DNA from: Mycobacterium sp.
GTDB lineage: Bacteria > Actinomycetota > Actinomycetes > Mycobacteriales > Mycobacteriaceae
Assembly (NCBI GenBank): GCA_025965975.1
Contig: JAOPVX010000201.1
Span: forward strand, 1-45,750
Reading direction: 5' to 3'
Length of the DNA stretch: 45,750 nucleotides
How positions within the stretch are numbered: position 1 is the stretch's first letter; every line of letters begins with the position of its first letter. The notes under the pieces are model-generated. The model did not search any database, was not told where the DNA came from, and worked only from the letters and a program-made list of their open reading frames with translations. Below are positions 31,535 through 38,871 of this stretch, one piece after another. Position numbers and translations under genes: made by a program.

Positions 31535-32794
31535 GTGGGCGATCTCGCCGGCCCGGAGCTGCCGCGTTCGAGCGCGGCCGTGGCCGAACCCACCATCCAC
31601 GATCCCGACGCACGTGGTCATTTCGGCGTGTACGGCGGGCGATTCGTCCCAGAGGCGCTGATGGCCGTCATCGAGGAAGTCACCGCCGCGTATGAGAAGG
31701 CGCGCGGCGATCAGGCGTTCCTCGACGAGTTGGATCGACTGCAGCGCCACTACAGCGGGCGGCCGTCGCCGCTGTACGAGGCGCAGCGGCTGAGCGAGCA
31801 CGCGGGCGGGGCGCGGCTCTTTTTGAAGCGAGAAGACCTCAACCACACCGGATCCCACAAGATCAACAACGTGCTGGGTCAGGCGCTGTTGGCAAGGCAG
31901 ATGGGCAAGACACGGGTGATCGCCGAGACAGGCGCGGGACAGCACGGGGTGGCCACCGCGACGGCATGCGCGCTGCTCGGCCTTGAGTGCATCGTCTACA
32001 TGGGCGCCGTCGACACCGCGCGCCAGGCGCTGAACGTGGCGCGGATGCGGCTGCTCGGGGCTGCAGTGGTGTCGGTCGAGGCCGGCTCCAAGACCTTGAA
32101 GGACGCGATCAACGAGGCGTTCCGTGACTGGGTTACCAACGCGGACAACACCTATTACTGCTTCGGCACTGCCGCAGGCCCGCATCCGTTCCCGACGATG
32201 GTGCGTGACTTTCAGCGCGTTATCGGGCTAGAAGCACGGGTGCAAATCGTCGAGCAGGCCGGTCGGTTGCCTGACGCGGTGACAGCCTGCGTTGGCGGCG
32301 GGTCCAACGCGATCGGCATCTTCCACGCGTTCATCGACGATCCGGAGGTCCGACTCGTCGGCTACGAGGCTGCGGGCGACGGTGTCGAGACCGGGCGTCA
32401 CGCCGCGACCTTCACAGGCGGCTCGCCAGGCGCGTTCCAGGGATCATTCTCGTATCTGTTGCAGGACGAAGACGGGCAGACCATCGAATCGCATTCGATC
32501 TCAGCGGGTTTGGACTATCCCGGGGTCGGCCCCGAGCACGCCTTCCTGAAGGACACCGGCCGCGCGCAGTACCGACCGGTGACCGACACCGAGGCCATGG
32601 ACGCCTTCTCGCTGTTGTGCCGGAGCGAGGGCATCATCCCCGCCATCGAGTCCGCGCACGCGGTCGCCGGCGCGCTCAAGCTGGGTCAGGAACTCGGCCG
32701 CGGATCGATCATTCTGGTGAACATGTCGGGTCGCGGCGACAAGGATGTCGAAACGGCCGCCAAGTGGTTCGACCTGTTGGACGGTGCTTCATGA
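31535..32794 (+). CDS. trpB: Tryptophan synthase beta subunit
   Basis: 419-residue PLP enzyme that joins indole and serine. The PLP Lys is in [15 protein letters not shown], the catalytic Glu in [14 protein letters not shown], and the phosphate loop in [12 protein letters not shown]. The GTG start at 31535 is 3 bp after the trpC stop. About 30 non-conserved N-terminal residues precede [12 protein letters not shown], so the start is approximate. Its stop overlaps the trpA ATG (ATGA). Confidence 0.96.
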   Translation: MGDLAGPELPRSSAAVAEPTIHDPDARGHFGVYGGRFVPEALMAVIEEVTAAYEKARGDQAFLDELDRLQRHYSGRPSPLYEAQRLSEHAGGARLFLKREDLNHTGSHKINNVLGQALLARQMGKTRVIAETGAGQHGVATATACALLGLECIVYMGAVDTARQALNVARMRLLGAAVVSVEAGSKTLKDAINEAFRDWVTNADNTYYCFGTAAGPHPFPTMVRDFQRVIGLEARVQIVEQAGRLPDAVTACVGGGSNAIGIFHAFIDDPEVRLVGYEAAGDGVETGRHAATFTGGSPGAFQGSFSYLLQDEDGQTIESHSISAGLDYPGVGPEHAFLKDTGRAQYRPVTDTEAMDAFSLLCRSEGIIPAIESAHAVAGALKLGQELGRGSIILVNMSGRGDKDVETAAKWFDLLDGAS

Positions 32795-33579
32795 GCCGGC
32801 TGTCCGGCTTGTTCGACGCATGCCGTGCGGAGCGCCGTTCGGCGCTGATCGGCTACCTGCCGACCGGGTTCCCCGATGTGCCGACGTCGATTTCGGCGAT
32901 GACGGCCATGGTCGAATCCGGTTGCGATGTGATCGAAGTCGGCATCGCGTACTCGGATCCTGGGATGGATGGCCCGACGATCGCGGCCGCCACCGAAACG
33001 GCGTTGCGCGGCGGGGTGCGGGTGCGTGACGCGCTTGCGGCGGTCGAGGCGATCAGCAAGGCCGGCGGTCGGGCCGTGGTGATGACCTATTGGAACCCGG
33101 TGTTGCGCTGGGGTGTCGACGCGTTCGCGCGGGATCTGGCCTCCGCGGGCGGGCTGGGGATGATCACGCCTGACTTAATTCCGGACGAGGCCGAGGAGTG
33201 GTTGGCTGTGTCCGATTCTCGCGATCTGGACCGGATCTTTCTTGTGGCACCGTCGTCGACGCCGGAGCGGTTGGCGGCGACGGCGCGGGCGTCGCGCGGA
33301 TTCGTCTATGCGGCGTCGACAATGGGGGTCACGGGTGCTCGTGATGCGGTATCGGGGGCGGCGCCCGAACTGGTGCGCAGGGTGAAGGCGGTGTCGGACA
33401 TTCCGGTGGGCGTCGGGCTTGGCGTGCGGTCCCGCGAACAGGCGGCGCAGATCGGGGCCTACGCGGACGGGGTCATCGTTGGGTCGGCGTTGGTGTCGGC
33501 GTTGGAGGACGGAATTCCGGCGGTGCGATCGTTGACCGCGGAACTCGCCGACGGTGTACGGCAGAGGATTACCGCGTGA
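32791..33579 (+). CDS. trpA: Tryptophan synthase alpha subunit
   Basis: 262-residue barrel that cleaves indole-3-glycerol phosphate to indole, which is channelled to TrpB. The catalytic Glu and Asp are in [18 protein letters not shown], and [10 protein letters not shown] is the loop 6 region. ATG 32791 overlaps the trpB stop. Its stop overlaps the lgt GTG by four bases, so membrane lipoprotein modification is coupled to trp translation. Confidence 0.96.
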   Translation: MSRLSGLFDACRAERRSALIGYLPTGFPDVPTSISAMTAMVESGCDVIEVGIAYSDPGMDGPTIAAATETALRGGVRVRDALAAVEAISKAGGRAVVMTYWNPVLRWGVDAFARDLASAGGLGMITPDLIPDEAEEWLAVSDSRDLDRIFLVAPSSTPERLAATARASRGFVYAASTMGVTGARDAVSGAAPELVRRVKAVSDIPVGVGLGVRSREQAAQIGAYADGVIVGSALVSALEDGIPAVRSLTAELADGVRQRITA

Positions 33580-35981
33580 CGACGACAGTTCTTGCCTACA
33601 TTCCCAGTCCGTCGCAAGGCGTCTGGCATCTGGGTTGGTTGCCGCTGCGGGCGTACGCGTTGTTCATCATCGTGGGCATCGTGGTGGCGCTGGTGCTCGG
33701 TGACCGGCGGTGGGAGGCCCGTGGCGGCCAACGCGGGGTCATCTATGACATCGCCCTGTGGGCGGTGCCGTTCGGTCTGGTCGGTGGACGGCTCTATCAC
33801 GTCATCACGGACTGGCGGACCTACTTCGGTGACGACGGAGCGGGACTGGCGGGGGCGCTGCGGATCTGGGACGGCGGGCTTGGCATCTGGGGCGCGGTGG
33901 CCCTCGGCGGCGTCGGCGCATGGATAGGGTGCCGACTGCGAGGCATTCCGTTGCCGGCATTCGGTGATGCGATCGCGCCGGGAATCGTTCTGGCGCAGGC
34001 GATTGGACGGTTGGGCAACTACTTCAACCAGGAGCTGTACGGACGGCCGACGACGCTGCCGTGGGGCCTGGAGATTTATGAGCGCCGCGACGTCAACGGA
34101 GCGCTCGACACGTTGAACGGTGCGTCGACGGGCCAGCTGGTCGAGGTGGTCCACCCGACGTTCCTGTACGAATTGCTGTGGAATCTCTTGATTTTCGCGG
34201 CGCTGATCTGGATCGACCGGCGATTCAAGATCGGCCATGGCCGGCTGTTCGCGATGTACGTGGCGGGCTACTGCGTTGGCCGGTTCTGGGTCGAGCTGAT
34301 GCGCAGCGACGTGGCCACACACATCGCGGGAATTCGCGTCAATTCGTTCACGTCGACGTTCGTGTTCATCGGCGCGGTGGTGTACATCATGGTCGCGCCG
34401 AAGGGCCGAGAGGATCCTGCCTCCCTTGTTGGTAAGCAGACGAAGGTCGAGGAGGAAAAGGACACCTCGGTCGAGGAGTACGTCAAGGAGTTGACGGCCG
34501 TAGCCGCGACGACCGGCGTCGTCGCTGCCGCCAAGGTCGCTGGTGAGGCCGAGGACGAAGACGCCAAGGCGGCCGCCGATAAGGCCGAGGAGCCCGAGGC
34601 GCCCGAGGAGGCGGTGGCCGCGGAGCCTGAGCCCGAGGCGCCTGAGAAGCCCGAGGCGGAGGCGCCTGAGGCCGAGGCGGAACCCGAGGCTGAGGCGGAG
34701 GTGGCCGAGGAGCCCGAGCCCGAGGCGCCCGAGGCTGAGGAACCCGAGGCGCCTGAGGCTGAGGCGGAGGTGGCCGCGGAGCCCGAGGAGCCCGAGGCGC
34801 CTGAGGCGCCTGAGGCCGAGGAACCCGAGGCGCCTGAGGCTGAGGCGGAGGTGGCCGCGGAGCCGGAGAAGCCCGAGGCGCCTGAGGCTGAGGCGGAGGT
34901 GGCCGCGGAGCCCGAGGAGCCCGAGGCGCCTGAGGCTGAGGCGGAGGTGGCCGCGGAGCCGGAGAAGCCCGAGGCGCCTGAGACTGAGGCGGGGTTGGCC
35001 GCTGATCCCGAGGAGCCCGAGGCGCCTGAGGCTGAGGCGGAGGTGGCCGCTGAGAACGACGCGGAAGCCGAAAAGCTAACGGCCGAACCGGAGCAGAAGG
35101 CGGAGGCGGGTGTGGCCGAAGTCCGCGAGCCGGAGGCCGGTGAGGTGGCCGCGGAGGACGAAGCCGCAGACGCCGAAGAGCCGAAGGCCGATGAGGTAGA
35201 GGCCGAACCGGAGGCGGAGGCCGTTGAGGCCGAGGAGCCGGAGGAACCCTCGTCGGAGGTGGCCGCGGAGGAGCACGGCGCTGAAGCCGAAGAGCTAGAG
35301 GCTGAACCGGAGAAGAAGGCGGAAGCCGCCGAACCCGAAGAGCCGCAAGCCGAGGCGGAAACGGAAACCGCTGAAGCCGAAGCCCCTGAGCCGGAGGCCG
35401 GTTTGGGTGTAGTAGAGGGTGAAGAAGTTGTCGAGGCGCAGGAGGCTGCCCCCGAAGTTCATGAGGCGGCGGTAGAAGCGGCCGACGAGGCCGAGACTGT
35501 CGGCGACGAGGTGGCCGCGGCTGAGCCAGAGGAGCCGCAGGCTGAGGCGGCCGCCGCAGAGAATGCCGCGGAAGACGAGCCCGAGGAACTGCAGGCTGAG
35601 GCCGAGGACGAAGCCGCTGAGCTCGAGGAGCCGGAGACCGAGGCCGCCGACACAGAGGTCAAGGCACCCGAAGTCGAGGAGGCCGAAGCCAAGGAAGCCG
35701 AAGCCAAGGAAGCCGAGCTGTCCGACGAAGAGGCACCCGAGTCGGAGACCGAGGATGCCGAAGCCGCGGTAGAGGCCGCCGAAGCTCAACCTTCCGCAGA
35801 CGAAGCGGCCGAGGAGGAAAAAGCGGTCGTCGAGGAGGCCGATTCGGCTGCTGACGAGGAACCCACAACGGGAGTTCTCGAGGCCGAAGCAGAACCCGAG
35901 GCGACGTCCGATCAGGCCGCCCCGGCGGAAGAGGCCGGCGGTCGCCTAAGCCGATGGTTGCGCAGCCGCGGCAGCCGCTGA
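33576..35981 (+). CDS. lgt: Prolipoprotein diacylglyceryl transferase with a very long acidic C-terminal tail
   Basis: 801 residues. Residues 1 to about 280 form the seven-helix Lgt core, which transfers diacylglycerol to the lipobox Cys of prelipoproteins. The signature GRLGNYFNQELYGRPT (about 146-161) and GGRLYHVITDW are present. From about residue 285 on there are roughly 510 residues made largely of Glu, Ala and Pro with an array of 16-residue EPEKPEAPEAEAEVAA units (34860-35051). The protein ends in a basic cap, RLSRWLRSRGSR. M. tuberculosis Lgt also has an extension, but a shorter one. Lgt topology predicts that the tail is cytoplasmic. The GTG start overlaps trpA. Confidence 0.95.
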   Translation: MTTTVLAYIPSPSQGVWHLGWLPLRAYALFIIVGIVVALVLGDRRWEARGGQRGVIYDIALWAVPFGLVGGRLYHVITDWRTYFGDDGAGLAGALRIWDGGLGIWGAVALGGVGAWIGCRLRGIPLPAFGDAIAPGIVLAQAIGRLGNYFNQELYGRPTTLPWGLEIYERRDVNGALDTLNGASTGQLVEVVHPTFLYELLWNLLIFAALIWIDRRFKIGHGRLFAMYVAGYCVGRFWVELMRSDVATHIAGIRVNSFTSTFVFIGAVVYIMVAPKGREDPASLVGKQTKVEEEKDTSVEEYVKELTAVAATTGVVAAAKVAGEAEDEDAKAAADKAEEPEAPEEAVAAEPEPEAPEKPEAEAPEAEAEPEAEAEVAEEPEPEAPEAEEPEAPEAEAEVAAEPEEPEAPEAPEAEEPEAPEAEAEVAAEPEKPEAPEAEAEVAAEPEEPEAPEAEAEVAAEPEKPEAPETEAGLAADPEEPEAPEAEAEVAAENDAEAEKLTAEPEQKAEAGVAEVREPEAGEVAAEDEAADAEEPKADEVEAEPEAEAVEAEEPEEPSSEVAAEEHGAEAEELEAEPEKKAEAAEPEEPQAEAETETAEAEAPEPEAGLGVVEGEEVVEAQEAAPEVHEAAVEAADEAETVGDEVAAAEPEEPQAEAAAAENAAEDEPEELQAEAEDEAAELEEPETEAADTEVKAPEVEEAEAKEAEAKEAELSDEEAPESETEDAEAAVEAAEAQPSADEAAEEEKAVVEEADSAADEEPTTGVLEAEAEPEATSDQAAPAEEAGGRLSRWLRSRGSR
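34860..35051 (+). repeat. 48-bp coding tandem repeat in the lgt tail
   Basis: Four 48-bp units start at 34860, 34908, 34956 and 35004, each encoding [ED]PE[EK]PEAPE[AT]EA[EG][VL]AA. Less regular related units extend back to about 34600. The units alternate EPEK and EPEE, which suggests expansion of a 96-bp pair. A length polymorphism between strains would be expected. Confidence 0.9.
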
Positions 35982-36031
35982 CCGCACTCATCCACAGATC
36001 GAAATTCGTCCACAGGCTGGACTTTCGAGCT

Positions 36032-36085
36032 CGACATATGTCGCCATATGTCGGCTTGGACGATTATTATCGAAAGTATGTTCGA
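36032..36085. promoter_or_regulatory. 12-bp palindrome and LexA/SOS-like box before the DUF222/HNH gene
   Basis: CGACATATGTCG (36032-36043) is a perfect palindrome, and CATATGTCG is repeated at 36045-36053. Further down, TCGAAAGTATGTTCGA (36070-36085) matches the mycobacterial LexA box TCGAAC-N4-GTTCGA at 11 of 12 fixed positions and covers the ATG at 36078. Control by DNA damage is likely for this gene (inference). Confidence 0.65.
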
Positions 36086-37607
36086 CTCGCTCGTCACCGC
36101 CACCGACGGCACTTCTGGTGCTGGCGCGGCCGCGGCATGGACGCGCGTGGAGAACGCGGCGGCCGCGCGCCGGTTGGCCTCGACCGCCGACATGTTGGAG
36201 GCCCGGTGGGCTGCCGACGGGTCGGCCGAGCGCGAGCAATGGTGCCTGGACAATTGGGATGCGGTAGCCGCGGAGGTGGCTGCAGCGCAGAACGTCTCGA
36301 CGGGCGTGGCCTCCCATCAGTTGATGGTGGCGATGGCATTGCGCGAGCGGTTACCGAGGGTCGCTGAGGTATTCGCGACCGGCGCGATTTCGTATCGGCT
36401 GGTGGCCGCGATCGTGGCGCGTACACGCTTGGTCCAAGACCCCGAGGCCCGTGTCCAGATTGATGCCGCGCTGGCGGCCGAAGTCGTCGGCTGGGGCGGG
36501 TTGTCGGTCGCGAAGGCCGAGGCGGCCATCGACTGGTGGGTGGATCGGTTTGATCCAGGCGCGTTACGGCGCACAGAATTGAGCTCGCGCGGCCGCCACC
36601 TCGACGTGCTGCCGAACGACGATGGCAGCGGGCTGTCCCACATTGAGGGCAAGTTGTACGCCCATGACGCCGCCGCCCTGAACCAACGCGTCTTGGAGAT
36701 GGCGCGCGGACTGTGTGAAAACGATCCGCGCACCATCGATCAGCGCCGCGCCGATGCGATGGGCGCCCTTGCGGCCGGCGCGGATCGGCTGCCCTGTGCG
36801 TGCAATGACCCAGAGTGCCCCGCGGCCGAGAATGCTGCGCCCAGTGCGGCGGTGGTGCACGTCATCGCGGAGGAGCGCAGTTTGGCGGATGACACGCCGG
36901 TCCAACTCGATGGTGAAACACCCCCGCGGCCCGGACCGTGCAAGCCCTTGCGCGAGATGACGCTCGCCGAGGCGTTGCCACCCATCAGCGCGAACGGCCC
37001 GGCCCAGACGAACCCCGCGGTGGTGATCGGCGGCGGGATCATGCCCGCACCGCTGCTCGCCGCCAAAGTTGCAAACACCGCAACGATCCGGCCGCTGGTT
37101 CATCCTGGGGACGCACCGCCCGAGCCGCGCTACATACCGTCACGCCAATTGGCCGACTTCGTCCGCTGTCGCGATCTCACGTGCCGGTTCCCGGGTTGTG
37201 ACGAGCCGGCAGATCGCTGCGACTTGGACCACACCATCGCCTATCCGGTGGGCCCGACCTGCGCATCGAATCTGAAGTGCCTGTGCCGAAAACACCATCT
37301 GCTCAAGACTTTCTGGGGCGGGGCTGGGGGTTGGCGTGACCGTCAGCTACCCGACGGCAGCGTCATCTGGACCGCACCCGGCGGGCAGACCTACACCACT
37401 CTGCCCGGCAGCGCACTGCTGTTCCCGACGCTGTGCCGACCGACCGCACCCGTTTCATCCTCGACCGTCACGCCCGTGCCTGCCTGCGGTCTGACGATGC
37501 CGCGGCGCACCCGCACCCGCAAACAGAACCGTCAACGAAGCATCGAGGCTGAACGACGGCTCAACGACGACCACGTCGCTGAACGCAACAAACCACCGCC
37601 CTTTTAG
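36078..37607 (+). CDS. DUF222 / HNH endonuclease family protein (13E12 repeat type)
   Basis: 509 residues. An N-terminal DUF222 region (about 10-330) is followed by a C-terminal HNH nuclease domain: C-x4-C (CRFPGCDEP), the DLDHTIAYP core His, N in CASNLKCLC and the KHHLLKT His. Proteins of this kind are encoded by the REP13E12 family of mycobacteria, which serve as prophage attachment targets in M. tuberculosis, and several are SOS-induced. ATG 36078 (MFDSLVTATDG) lies inside a LexA-like box; ATG 36048 would add 10 residues. The basic C-terminus (RRTRTRKQNRQR) may bind DNA. Its stop overlaps a degraded monooxygenase remnant. Confidence 0.88.
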   Translation: MFDSLVTATDGTSGAGAAAAWTRVENAAAARRLASTADMLEARWAADGSAEREQWCLDNWDAVAAEVAAAQNVSTGVASHQLMVAMALRERLPRVAEVFATGAISYRLVAAIVARTRLVQDPEARVQIDAALAAEVVGWGGLSVAKAEAAIDWWVDRFDPGALRRTELSSRGRHLDVLPNDDGSGLSHIEGKLYAHDAAALNQRVLEMARGLCENDPRTIDQRRADAMGALAAGADRLPCACNDPECPAAENAAPSAAVVHVIAEERSLADDTPVQLDGETPPRPGPCKPLREMTLAEALPPISANGPAQTNPAVVIGGGIMPAPLLAAKVANTATIRPLVHPGDAPPEPRYIPSRQLADFVRCRDLTCRFPGCDEPADRCDLDHTIAYPVGPTCASNLKCLCRKHHLLKTFWGGAGGWRDRQLPDGSVIWTAPGGQTYTTLPGSALLFPTLCRPTAPVSSSTVTPVPACGLTMPRRTRTRKQNRQRSIEAERRLNDDHVAERNKPPPF

Positions 37608-37770
37608 GTGGCTGGGACGGCCCATGTGACGTGGTAATCGCGATCGTCGGGCCGGGCGAGCATGTCAGTCATCGTCCTGCGGGCGTAGGGCACAGATCGA
37701 CGTTTCCTTCGTCGGTGAGATACCACGAATTGCAACCCGTATTCCATACGGTGGGGCCGAGCGCGAAACT
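37604..37770 (-). pseudogene. C-terminal remnant of a flavin-containing (Baeyer-Villiger type) monooxygenase
   Basis: On the minus strand, FALGPTVWNTGCNSWYLTDE followed by GNVDL reads to about 37700. Then one missing base (TGG to TG) shifts the frame to PYARRTMTDMLARPDDRDYH, ending in TAA at 37604-37606. VWNTGCxSWY followed by a WP segment is the C-terminal hallmark of FMO/BVMO enzymes. Restoring one G joins the two parts. The N-terminal 450 or so residues are absent. Confidence 0.6.
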
Positions 37771-37887
37771 GCCACCGTCATGCTTGCGCTCGGTTTCGGG
37801 CTCGGACTGCTCCGCTCGATCGACCCCGCCATATCGGTCAATGGGCTCATCAACACTCTGCGCCTCGTCACCGGCCAACCCTTCTGA
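37756..37887 (+). pseudogene. C-terminal remnant of a TetR-family regulator
   Basis: The plus-strand frame ERETATVMLALGFGLGLLRS, then IDPAISVNGLINTLRLVTGQ and PF, ends at TGA 37885-37887. It resembles the last helices of TetR/AcrR ligand domains and has no N-terminal HTH or start codon. It abuts the monooxygenase remnant head to head. Confidence 0.5.
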
Positions 37888-37920
37888 CGGACGGCTCCCA
37901 GTTCTGGCATGCTGAGTCCC

Positions 37921-38388
37921 ATGACCGAGCCGCAGTTCAGTGGCAGCGAGAGTGGAAACCCCAATCCACCGCCCCAGCAGCAGCCGGGATACCCGCCCCC
38001 TGGCCAATATCAGCCTCCGCCTGGCCAATATCAGCCGCCGCCGGGGCAGTACCCGCCGCCCGCGGGGCAGTACCCGCCGCCCGCGGGGCAGTACCCGTCG
38101 GCATACATGGATCCGGCCGCGCCGTTCGGCCGCCATCCGCTGACCGGCGAGCCGCTGTCCGACAAATCCAAGGTCGTCGCCGGGCTCCTGCAGTTGCTTG
38201 GACTGTTCGGGCTCGTCGGCGTCGGCCGCATCTACCTCGGCTACACCGGGCTGGGCATCGCGCAACTCCTCGTCGGGCTGGTCACCTGCGGCATCGGCGC
38301 GGTCGTCTGGGGCATTATCGACGCCGTTCTGATACTCACCGACAAGGTCCGCGACCCGGAGGGGCGTCCACTGCGCGATGGCACCTAG
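37921..38388 (+). CDS. TM2 domain-containing membrane protein with a Pro/Gln/Tyr repeat
   Basis: 155 residues. Residues 15-62 are low complexity, with five 7-residue GQY[QP]PP[PA] units. Next is SDKSKVVAGLLQLLGLFGLV, then GRIYLGYTGLGIAQLLVG and GIGAVVWGIIDAVLILTDKV, which form the TM2 two-helix hairpin. The TM2 family has no fixed biochemical role. ATG 37921 is preceded by a GCATGCTGAG stretch without a clear Shine-Dalgarno sequence. Its end overlaps the next gene by 11 bp, and the pair matches the Rv1615-Rv1616 position. Confidence 0.85.
   Translation: MTEPQFSGSESGNPNPPPQQQPGYPPPGQYQPPPGQYQPPPGQYPPPAGQYPPPAGQYPSAYMDPAAPFGRHPLTGEPLSDKSKVVAGLLQLLGLFGLVGVGRIYLGYTGLGIAQLLVGLVTCGIGAVVWGIIDAVLILTDKVRDPEGRPLRDGT
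38001..38099 (+). repeat. 21-bp coding tandem repeat in the TM2 gene
   Basis: Units start at 38001, 38022, 38043, 38064 and 38085, for example TGGCCAATATCAGCCTCCGC. Units 1-2 use CCAATAT and units 3-5 use GGCAGTAC codons for the same Gly-Gln-Tyr, so the last three are a younger expansion. Confidence 0.85.
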
Positions 38389-38788
38389 CGCCACCTCCAG
38401 CCGGGGACGGCTCTACGGCGCGCTGGGTACCGGCGCCGTTCTCGTTGGCGGTCTGGCCTACGTCGGTCTCGGCGATCCGCACAGCCGCGACTTCGTGTTT
38501 CCGCCATGCCCGTTCAAGGCGCTGACGGGCTGGAACTGCCCGGCCTGCGGCGGCCTTCGGATGACCCACGACCTACTGCACGGCGACCTCGGCGCCGCCG
38601 TCGTCGACAACGTCTTTCTCCTCGTCGGCCTGCCCATGCTGGCGGCCTGGCTCCTTGTGCGCTGGCGCCGCGGGCAACCGTTGATGGCCATGCCCGCGAT
38701 CGTCGTCATCGCCGTCGCCGCCATCACGTGGACGGTGATGCGAAATCTACCTGGGTTCCCGCTGGTCCCGACGCTTCTCGGTGGGTAG
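38378..38788 (+). CDS. DUF2752 family membrane protein (Rv1616-like)
   Basis: 136 residues with three hydrophobic segments and the DUF2752 Cys motif CPFKALTGWNCPACGGLRMTHD, whose Cys residues could bind metal or form disulfides. The function is unknown. ATG 38378 overlaps the TM2 gene by 11 bp in another frame, which implies coupling. The last residues (PLVPTLLGG) come 83 bp before gltB. Confidence 0.85.
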   Translation: MAPSATSSRGRLYGALGTGAVLVGGLAYVGLGDPHSRDFVFPPCPFKALTGWNCPACGGLRMTHDLLHGDLGAAVVDNVFLLVGLPMLAAWLLVRWRRGQPLMAMPAIVVIAVAAITWTVMRNLPGFPLVPTLLGG

Positions 38789-38805
38789 CTCCGCAGCTGC
38801 GCTGA

Positions 38806-38870
38806 TACACTCGACAACCGGGCCGGTGCAGTCCCTGACAAAGATTTTCCCGACTGCGGAGGTACCCTCC
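38806..38870 (+). promoter_or_regulatory. gltB leader: -10-like box and two hairpins, one holding the Shine-Dalgarno sequence
   Basis: TACACT (38806-38811) is a -10-like box. GCAGTC (38827-38832) can pair with GACTGC (38852-38857) around a 19-nt loop. Directly after, GGAGG-TAC-CCTCC (38858-38870) is a perfect 5-bp inverted repeat whose left arm is the Shine-Dalgarno sequence for the ATG at 38872. The adjacent stems could stack, and translation of gltB may be modulated by this fold. Confidence 0.5.
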
Positions 38871-38871
38871 A

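Noticed and set aside
34600-35051. Regular repeats that might suggest a CRISPR array
   Set aside because: The units are contiguous and in frame without unique spacers, and encode a protein repeat.
35295-35789. Leu/Gly-rich minus-strand frame opposite the lgt tail, and an Arg-rich plus-strand frame at 34543-35079
   Set aside because: Both are mirror readings of the GAG/GCC/CCC-type repeat coding the Glu-Ala-Pro tail.
35988-36014. TCATCCACA (35988-35996) and TCGTCCACA (36006-36014), each one base from a DnaA box
   Set aside because: Only two imperfect copies, no dnaA/dnaN context and no AT-rich unwinding region; too weak to call.
36944-36965. CCCTTGCGCGAGATGACG inside the DUF222/HNH gene, similar to the junction repeat
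   Set aside because: Only a short stretch matches, the GATGAG start is missing, and the residues fit the protein's own sequence; probably chance.
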